64,000 nucleotides of DNA from positions 6,407,729 through 6,471,728 of the forward strand of contig OZ037770.1 of the NCBI GenBank assembly GCA_964035545.1, in the 5' to 3' direction. A program made the translations under genes and the position numbers. The notes under the pieces were generated by a model. That model was given only the letters and a program-made list of their open reading frames with translations, searched no databases and was not told where the DNA came from. Source of the DNA: Bugula neritina (lineage: Eukaryota > Bryozoa > Gymnolaemata > Cheilostomatida > Bugulidae). Of the stretch, positions 27,601 to 38,500 are shown one piece after another (positions within the stretch are counted from its first letter, which is position 1; the number at the start of each line of letters is the position of its first letter).

Positions 27601-30600
27601 GGAGCTTCACCATCTGCATCAGATGTGTGAGAGTAAAATACATAAATTGATGTATACGCTAGCTGATAATTTATGCTGTCATATAAAACATACCAGATTG
27701 TATGTAGCAGGTTCGTTGTTGTATTTGTCTACACTTTATAAATTAGCTTTTGTTAGATGCAACTATACTTTGAGGATAAGAGTAGTGATGATATATTAGG
27801 TATTCGTTTATATTTTTTTCTTTCATCATCATTGACTCATAGGTAGTGTACCTAATTGCTCATAAGGTATATATCACATTGTCTAAAATCGTTGATATTT
27901 TGTAAACTTTTAAAATATGATTTGGTTGTGTCTGGTGTGGAATTATAAAAATTAACCAGTTGAAAAAATAGCATAAGTCTAAGGTTCTGGAATTCTACTT
28001 TTATAAATAAAGGTAAGTGATAACCCTTGTTCCCTAGTAGGCCAGTCACATAAATAGTAATATAATATGTAATAATATAATAATATAATAATATTAAAGA
28101 AATATTTATACCGATGACTACTGGTGTACTTGTTTTTTCTGAAGGATACCATCTAGAGACAGGGCCCTTCCTTTGGACGGCTGAAAACAACTGACAGGTT
28201 AAAACCTCTCTTTTAAGACTGGGTGTATTAATTTTGCCATAGTTTATTAGGATGCTTCGATTGAGAATTTTTTCTGTAAAAGAAAAAAACATTTTTAAAT
28301 GAGGTGATATAAATGCAATCTAAATATGTGGTGTACATATGTAAACATGCACTTAAACCATTACAGTTTTTACCAGCTTTATATCTTTGCACAAATTTGC
28401 CTAATTCTTTTAACTTTTGAGAAAAATTACTTGTCAGTTTTGAAAATTTCTAAACACTCTATATACATGTGCAATTCATAGATCCAATTCTGAACTAGTA
28501 TGCATGATGCTATAGAAATTTTTTTTGCAAACTATCAATATATGTTACTATTTAAGTCATGAAAGTAACTAATTTTATGGAATAGCTGTTTTTTCATGTG
28601 ATACACATTTTTGCACTTTTACCAAATCATGCTAGTATATATCTTTTGTAAATACTATTGCATGTGAAGAAAAACCTAAAACATATTACTTGTAACTTTT
28701 ATTGTAAAAACAAAAAGTGTTAAATGCAACCGAACTATGTGATATGCATATGTAAACATGCACTTCAAATATTACAGTCATTACCAGCAAGAAAAGATAT
28801 TTGAGTTTCAAGGGAATATACAGAGTTTTTCTTTTTGATGGTACAGCTATATAGAATTTACAACAATGACGTTAATAACTTTATTGTAGTCAAACTAATT
28901 TTATTCACACTAATAATTAATCATATTATTGAATGTTGATGGGAGAGGATATTAGCATTATCTATCGGTACAGTTGTTCTGTGTTATCACATCCTGCTAC
29001 TATTAGCTCTGGGTTTGTTGTTCTCTTTTTACCAAGCTACTGTGTCGTGATAATAGTTTTAAAAAATGCATCAATATCCTTTATAAAGAAAATAAAAAAG
29101 TAAAATAGTTTAATAAAAAAAGCCATGACTATATCTGCAACCCCAAGTTGGGTAATGAATTAAAAAAAGTTTGAGGAAACCAAGCAAAACTAAAAATAAT
29201 TTTGATAATTTAATGGTGATTATTCATATTTCAAGTGTACTAGAGAAAAGAATCCTATATACATATAAATTTGCAGCTGAAGTGTGAAAAAGGACTAAAC
29301 TATTCTAACATTCCCAGTGTGACCTAAATTAAATGAACTGACCTACATGTATATAATGTTGAGTTGGAAACTGATGCCATCTTATTTATGTTAAATATTA
29401 GGATAAAATAAGTAGAGTTGTAGTTAAAAGACTGATATATTTTAGGTACGTAGAAAAAAAAAACGAGAAAAGTATTGTGGGCAATACAATAAAGTATGCA
29501 TAAAGAGAGAAGACAATTACTGGTATGGTTATTTGCTAGTCATGAATAATCAACACACTTTTTGATGAGCCTTGGTAATTACGACCATGGGAGCACACCG
29601 ATCAACCATATTATCACACAACTCCAGCCTAATACTAGATAAATAGAGACAGAGGACTGACAAATGGGTTTTCACAGCTAATTATAGTTTAAACTCAGAA
29701 CACAACTCTATACCTGCAATATGTGGTTCATTTTGCCTAGGCCATTGAATGCTTTGAGATTATTTAAAAAGTATAGAGATGTCTAACAACACTAGTAACA
29801 TAACCCGCATAGCACCTGCATAAAGTTAACTTTAGCTCAATACAAGAATTCTGACTATACAGGGCTTTTGTTTAGTTTGCAACAAATCAAGTTTTAGCCT
29901 GATTAACATTTTTTACGGAAAGTTTAGCATAAAAACATTCTACACTGGTGCAAAACTTACTTACAGCACTTGAGAACATAACATTTGGATAATACAGAAA
30001 CAATCACTCCATGCAGTATCAAGTTTGAACTGGACTGGCAAGTGGAGCTTGTCTACAATAGTTATAGTGTACACTGATGGCTGCTGTCTCAGCCTGTAAT
30101 ATAGTTTTTAGTTCTCTAGTCATTCCTCAGCTGCAGTGCACTGTCCTCAAACAAACGGCTCTGTACAATATCATGCGTAGCTATTAGCATAAATTATCTT
30201 GCCTTGTTGAATATGTTACTAGTAAAAGCTAGCTCAGTAAATAAAATATTCTCTTTTGTAATTCTGTGAGGTAAATGTGCCAACTGGCGGTGGGATTATT
30301 ATTATAAAATTGAGTGAACAACGTCTTTTACCTCTCAAACCTAAAAGGAAAGAGTGTAATTTGATTAATTTTAGGAATTCAACTTCCAGGGTAAGTAACT
30401 ATACTGCTACTAATACTGCTTCCTTCAGCAAATTCGCATATTTAATTTCGCTTACAAGCACTAATATATAATTTAATTTCATAGAATTTGTATAGCTGTA
30501 CTATTGGTATTGCAGTAGTCCTTCACTGCGTATTACTAGTACTAAATTTCTATTATTACTACTATTAGCATTGCAAGGTATTACTAAACTTATAAATTGA

Positions 30601-33600
30601 GTTTTATATTAAAAAAATGCGTAGTCATGCATAAATAGTAGAATTATTATAGCCAAAACTGTAAAACTAGATCAAGATTGACAGTTGTAAATATAGTTGT
30701 TAACAACTTCAAGAAAAATAACCAAATTTATCATTGACTGTTACTTTTTTATCCAATTATTTAGAGTGCTGTAGTTGAATAGAGACATAGAAAATATAGA
30801 TTTGCACTGAGGATCGTATCTGTTTAGTAATTTCTTTGTACTACTACTTATTGCATGCATGCCAAACTACATGTCTACTTTGAGTGAGCAACTTAAAATA
30901 CATTGTAAGCATAATTATGTTTCAAAAAAATTGTAGTCATCATGGAAAGGATATCTACTGAGTAAGTAATTGAAACATACAATTTCGAGGGAGCATCCAA
31001 CCTAATAGTACTGGTAATTATGAGCTGAATTTTTTAAAATGTTGCCAGCAGGCAAGGTTAAGATCTGATTACAGTATAGGTAGACTCTACAGAATCTAGA
31101 CTACTATATAGCATACTAACTGCAGTGGTGTATGAACATGGTAATTCAAATTTGAAATGTTGGAATTTATTTTTTAATGTATTAAGAATACTGCTATTTG
31201 TATTTTTAGATGAAGTTCCGAAAATGGTGGGCTATTAGATGATTGGGTTTTGTCAAAAGATGCTAGTATGTGTTCTCAGGATATTTTTTCCATGTCAGCT
31301 TCAGCTAATAAAATCTTCAGATTCTCTACTCTCGCAAGATGATATCTTTTCATGTTTAAAAAAAGGATATAACTCTTCAACTGACACTTATATATATCAG
31401 TACTCTTATAGCGGCAAAAATAGGACTTTCATCAATAGATATAAAAACTAGAATTATTAATAATTACACATTGCTAATAACTCTAGCAGTGTGCATTTTG
31501 GTTGGGCTGTTGCAGCTTGGATTTTTTTAGATTCTGCTTCTTTACAAAGTTAGCTTTGACCTTATTTGACATCGTAATGTATGTTTAAGAGAAGTAATTG
31601 GGGAGCTAACGTATTATTCTCCCATGTTTGTAATCTACATATATATTGATCTATTGCTATAAAAAAAACCTGCCTTGTTCCTTCACAATTGTACACAGCT
31701 GTTATACTTTCTGCATGTTTACATTATTCATTGAACTTGCTAGTCCTGATCATATGTAAATACATTGTAGTGAACTAGGCTGTGATTTGGGCAATAGATA
31801 CTCACGCATATGTCTGAGATATTATTATTACTTTAACATTACACTGATTGACATCATTTGACAGTGATGGATATCGACTGACATTGTCAAGACTACAATT
31901 GCAATTCAAAACTTGAATAATATCAGCATAAACTTATATAAACAATATGAAAACTACAAACAGTTGTGATCCACGGGAAAACAAGCAATATAATTTATAT
32001 AAATGACTTATTATTTTTGATCTTTTAAAATTACAACTATAGTTCACTAGCACCACCTATTGCCAAGTACCAGAGGTCTTTTAGTTAGCACTGGCTGTGC
32101 TGTAGAAAGCTTTTCTTTGTGGGTTCTCAATAAAGCTAAGATATCTAAGCAAACCCACACTAATTTTACTACATATATTATATTATGCTTGGTATAATCC
32201 ACACCGATTTTTTGTGATCTTTAGCAATGACTATCTGGTGTTTAACTGAATAAATCTGGTTGATTTGTTGCATATGACCTACATGTAATTCTCAATTCAA
32301 TTCTTGTTATATAATGTTATGACTGCAGCATCAGAATAGTAGATTATGCATTGCTAATATAGGAGCTGATTTATGTACACCTGTCAGGCTGGAAACAAAA
32401 CTGGATTCAATGGAAATCTCTTTTTAATCTTAAGGAGGTTTTCATTTCAAAGTATCACTTCTTGCCTGTACTTAATTTAAAAAAATTCATCTTGAATGTT
32501 TCACTCAGGCAAGCATAGTGTCAGTCAGTGTAACTATAAGCATAGCTTTTTCTATTAGAAGCTAAATTTAGAAACATGAAATAGTTGATGATCTTGGCTT
32601 TGGGTTGGTAAACAAGCTCATAAATTTATATGCTTGAGTAAGCACTGCCTAGCTATGATAACTAACCATAGCTAGCATTCGCTCAGGGTACAAAGGAGCC
32701 CATTTGTTTGCGGCCTTCAAATTTATTACCTAGTGCTGGGAAACAAGACAATCTCATACACAATTTTTGACATTTAACAAGAAGTCAGTCAGGCTTGATT
32801 AGATTTTTTAGAGTTTAGACTGTATACAGCAGAAAGAAAATATAACTTTGAAAGTAGAGGCTCACGTTCTAATTTTGTATATAGTTTCAACTCACTTTAA
32901 TCAGAGTTTATTAATGCTTATATTAGTGTACTAATGTGAATACTAAATTACTTACTATAATAAGCCTATTATAAACTGGCAGCAACCAAATGCTTTACCC
33001 GATCCATCTAAGCTGAAAACAGTCACACAAAATTCTGCATATCTGACTTTTACAGCTACCAACAGAATTTCACACATGCACCATGACTATTCTAAGCTAT
33101 TGTGCAGAGCCTGTAACTGTATAGTAGTTAGCACTAAAAAGTGAAGTTTAGCTTTTAGCTGGTGCAACTAAAAGAGGATTTTAATGATAAAGGTAGTTTT
33201 GATTTTAAGTTAGTAAACAGACAGATTAATAGTCTAGCCTAACATTATGCTTTGAGAAATGAGCATGTCTAAATTACTTGTCACAACTGCAATTTACGTT
33301 ATTTAAATAGTAGCTGCGTTAAATGTCAAAGTTTTAATCAAGCCTGTAGTTATCAACAACTTGATTAGACTACCCAAATACATAACTATTGATAATGAAG
33401 AACGAGCTGTCTATATTTTATGTAAAAGGTAATCTAACAGATTGGGCTTGTATATAATTGGTTTGACACTTTTATTTATGATTGGACTACGTTGAGAAAA
33501 AAAAAAGAATTGCTTCAGTATGAAACTCAACTATGGTCATAACATTCACACAGCAATGATTTGCAAAAAATAGTCTGTCAAAAAAGCCCAAATTTTTGCT

Positions 33601-35382
33601 TTTTATTTTTTAGTCTAATAATTCAGATAGAATCACAAACTGCCTAGAAGATTTCCTACAAGCTCACAAGTTTGTTGGAACTGAAACTAGACCCCAATAA
33701 ATCAATAAAAACAAGGTAACCGGCAATACATAATCACTCTTGTAGCTTACCAGGAGGGTACACTTTAACTTGGACCAGTCTCAGAATAGTTCCTGAACTT
33801 TTATATGTCTGTTGACAAATTTTTATGTGTCTGGCTTTAAATGGGGGACTAAAAGTTTCACGTCCAACTGTTGGGTAGGGCTGGTTTCGCTGAGCTCTGA
33901 ACACTCTATCAGCAGGTGAGTTTGTATCACATTCAGGTGGTGCACTAATTGATGAGAATATTTTTATTCCTGTGAGGAACTCACCTAGAAAAAAATTAAA
34001 AACTACCGAACTGTTAAATAGCTGTAACACAGTCTCTAAACTTTGTTTCACTGGTATACAGAAGATGACTGCAGATCAGAACATGTATCAGTAACTTTAA
34101 GAATAAGTTCTCCTGCACTAAAGAGCATGGATAACTTGATGCAATATCAACTTGTGTTTATACTGTATTTTTATGAGGAAAATAGGGTAACTTAACTTTA
34201 AATGTCTAAGCTTACTGCAAAAATCTGTCTCACAATATCCTGGTTCATTATAGATCTCTATTACAGAAATATCCACTGCTTTCTCTAAATCCACTCGCCA
34301 CCAGTTATTCTTGTTTCGTAATGTTTTTGCTGCATTAAATCCATACAGGTTATTCACTGCTCTGTACGCTGCAGCTAATGATCCATCATAATGGACTAGG
34401 GTACTACTTTGATATGCTTGTTTTTTATAAGCAATGTTGGTGTCACCTAAGTAAAAAAAGTAAGCTTGCAACTTTTGATTTGTTTTTGAGAATTATTTTC
34501 ATATAACCTATGGTTTAATTACTGCTTAGACCCACACTTGCTAAAACACATCAATTAAACATCAAAAACATTAGGTCAATGTTTTAATAAAACCATGAAG
34601 TTTGTTGAGTTTATTTCTCACAGATTGTGTATTAAGGAACACAACTGCAGGTAATCGCATTTTGCTAGTTTATTTATGTGGTTGTCTATAAATCCACCGC
34701 GATTGACCTTTTTTCTAGAGAAAAAAGTGTTTGTATAATAAACAACAGAGCGTAATCATCTACAAAATGTTCAAAGCCTTTTTCTTCTCTTGGCTTGTAG
34801 ATAAAGACTTAATTATAAGCCCACATAAACAAAGGATGCAATAGCTGCGTCACAATGTCAACAATAAAGGCATTAAAACTATATAATAAACTGCAGAGAG
34901 CATTGAAATGCAACCTCGCGCATACTACAAGATCTAACTACCAACTAGTACCTGGGCTTGCATAATTTGTTTTTCCTGATCCTTGTTTACTTTTTATATA
35001 CAGGTGTATAAATATTATGCAGGTACAATCATGTAGTAAATATACATAACATAAGTATAACACACATAACGACTTACCAAAGATTGCATCTTCAAATACA
35101 TACTCAAAATACACAAGATCATCATCATCAGACTTGTCATATTTTCTACACTCCAGTTTCAGCTTTAAATAATCTGAGTATGGTGGTACACTGTATGACA
35201 CAGTCACTTTCTTGTTTAAATTCGCTTCTGATACAGCTAAGTCAAATAGAGATTTTGGTCCTAAAAACATAAACTCCCATATTTAATACACGGATGCATA
35301 CACACCTGCACATAAATACAAATATGCACTTGTGTGCAGGTGAGTGTGTGCTTTTGTGTGTGTAAGCAATTGTATTTTATAT

Positions 35383-35431
<49 letters not shown>

Positions 35432-35530
35432 ACGCACACGCACACGCACACGCACACGCACACGCACACGCACACGCACACGCACACGCACACGCACACA
35501 CACACACACACACACACATGTGTTATATAG

Positions 35531-35574
<44 letters not shown>

Positions 35575-38500
35575 TACATATATGTATTATATATATGTAT
35601 GGTTATATAATATATTGAAAACTCACTCATATTGACAAACCACGTGTGAAAATCTGAAACTATTGCTCTTCGCTTATTTTCCAATTGGATAATGAAAAGG
35701 TAACCTCTGCCGGCAATCAAATTTTTGATAGTCTGTTTTATCTGGAAAGTTATAAACAAAAATTTAGTTGCATCATAATTGTGCCAGAAAGACAATCTGG
35801 CCTGTTTGCATTAAAAATAATAACTAGCTTTGGTATTGTGTTTGGCAATTTTTTGCTTCTGGCTTAGTTTTGGTTTACCACGTAAAGCAAGGTTCTTGTT
35901 ACTTTTAGTTTCATTTTGCATAAAAAAATGTTCAATATAACTGATAATTTTAAGTGATGGTATAAATTATAAGTGTTTCTGTTTCTGTTGATGTTGTATA
36001 TTTGAAAGTTGCATATTTACATGTTTTTTATAGCATTCCACTATGATTCTTTTATAGAGTACATTTCAAAGTTGAAGCAATAAATTCAGAACAACAGAGC
36101 ACTGTTTTGTGCTGCTTGTAATTGCTAACTCAGTACTATAAGCAAGTATTAGTGGAGTACCAATCACCCCAAAACAGTATTAACCATCCAGATTGATGTT
36201 GATAAAAAATTGGTAATCTATATAATTGGGTAATATAAATTTTGAAGTACTAGTTAAACAGCAACAAAGTTACAAGAAAGCAAATCTAGATGATGCATGC
36301 AGTGGTTACTTTGAAGGTTCAAAGATTCTAACAGCATATTATACAAGTGCTAGTAGCAAGTTTCAGTATGAAGCACCAGTATCTGGTGACAGCAAATACC
36401 AACTGTATTCAGTACTACAAAGTATCAGTGGTATTGAAATTAACAAACTCAGAAGACGGAAGTTACCATATTTCACCATCTGGCTGCAATTACTTAACTA
36501 GAGCTGCCAAATATAATTTAAAACTGCCCAAATCTACAAACGCTTCTCGACATTGCAGAGTGAGTTACCAGTGTGCATCCTAGCCTGTAGAATTGGCTGC
36601 CGAAGTGAAATTGTGCTGTTGCAAGAGAGGATGATTTCAACCGTGCTGTAAAGTCTTACGTCTTTATGTCTTTATTGACTCAATGTAACTTGTTTAATTT
36701 TGTATTTTTAGACAGCTAACTGTTATTTCTCCTCGCCAAAAGCCTGGTGCCTTGACTAGCTGCAGTGCTATTGCGCCATAAGCCTAAACACATTTTCTTT
36801 GCTATTTTTTCTCATTCTTATAAATTTTTCATAAGTGTTAACTTAATAAAGACATACAAAAAACAAGAACAAACCATAAAAGACATGAAAGAAAAGTGGT
36901 AAAGCTAAAAAGCTTGCTTCACAGGTTTAGCTAGAGTACTCAGCAGTGCCAGCCAGATTCATCTAGAACACTGCAGGAAAAATTTGGAAGACAGTTACCA
37001 AGTCCTACTCACTGTTCATTTCCCTGAGATGGTGGAAAACAATGACACATACATTAGCTATTGTTTGGTGAATATTTTTATTGTTATAAAGTTGGTGCGA
37101 TGAAATATTCTCTTCATCACTTATTTAGGCATGCAGGAACTTATTTTGAAAAAACCGACATTATCTGATCTTACTTTGAAAATGATGAATGTCGCAAACA
37201 GTTTTTATTGATGGAGCTGAATTACAATTGGTGGCAAGTAAAATTTTACTTAATTCTTCTGCTTATTTCGATTTTTTTGATTGCACTAGGTTGATGTGCT
37301 GTATTTTTGAATAGCTCGAAAATTAGGAAATAGTACGCAAAGAATACTTAACACTTGATCAATACATTTGACAAGCTAAACATCTACAGTTGCAACCACA
37401 GATAACTAGAATTTTTTTCTGATAATCAATATCATGCAAGGGATGACTTTGTCTATATCATTCAGCCATCCATTTGAAAGTAAAAGTAAATTTTGCAACT
37501 GTCCAATTTTTATTGTTTGTTTTTGAGTTGCCTATTTGTGATTTGTTTTTTTTTGAAAGCGGTGTTTTTTGAAATTGCCATTGTTTAAATGTTGTGTCAC
37601 CGTAATAAACAGCGACAAAGTCATCGGAATTTACTGCTTTTAATTTAACAAGTTTACGCAACTAAATTGAACAACAAGTAAACTGTAGATTTTTGATAAC
37701 GGTTTCTTAGTATACTTACCACACATTGCAGAAAAAATTGAGCAAAAGAGCCACAACTATAAAACTTAGACAAACCAGCTAACCTATCAAATCAAAATTT
37801 GATGCATAATCTAGACCTACTAGTTAATTCAGACACTCACTTTTATGAGTTTAGCACATCTAAAACCAAACATAATTTAAAATCTGATAGTTATAAACAA
37901 TTGTCATTGATCTATAAACTTTTTAATATAGTAAATGAATTCATTTTCCAATGCTATCAGAATCAAGTTATGGGAATGATATGTTTTCTTTATAGTTAGA
38001 AAAAATATATGGTTTACAATTTCTGTGCAGTTTTAGAGAAAATTGAGCAACTTAAGTAAGACTTTTTTACTAATACAAATAAAGTTAAATACATGACATA
38101 AGGTAATATGTGTCATGTGGTTATTACAACATAAGCGGAATTAAGCATCTCTAATGCTGGGAATATTTAGTCATCCAATTTTGTTACATTATGTAGTTGT
38201 ATAAACAGCAGTCATAGGTGAAGACTTGTGGATTTAGTAATTAGTTTTCCAACACCTAATTGAATAGTCTGTTTGATGATTAAATACGCATATATAAAAC
38301 AATTTTTCTTGTAAAAATGAAATAAATAACGGCTGAACACTACTGCATCTGTTTTCGACAGAAATTCTATCTATGTTGTTTGAAGCAACCCTAAATTGCT
38401 TCACATAAAAAAATTTGATTTCTTATGTGTAACGTTTTGTTGAAGCGAAATCAAAATAAAGATATGTTTTGATCAAAAATATAGGTGTTGACATGCATAC

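Noticed and set aside
35261-35610. Long open frames of repeated Cys-Val, Ala-Cys or His-Thr residues on both strands
   Set aside because: They are translations of the (CA)n/(CGCACA)n microsatellite inside an intron; no real protein.
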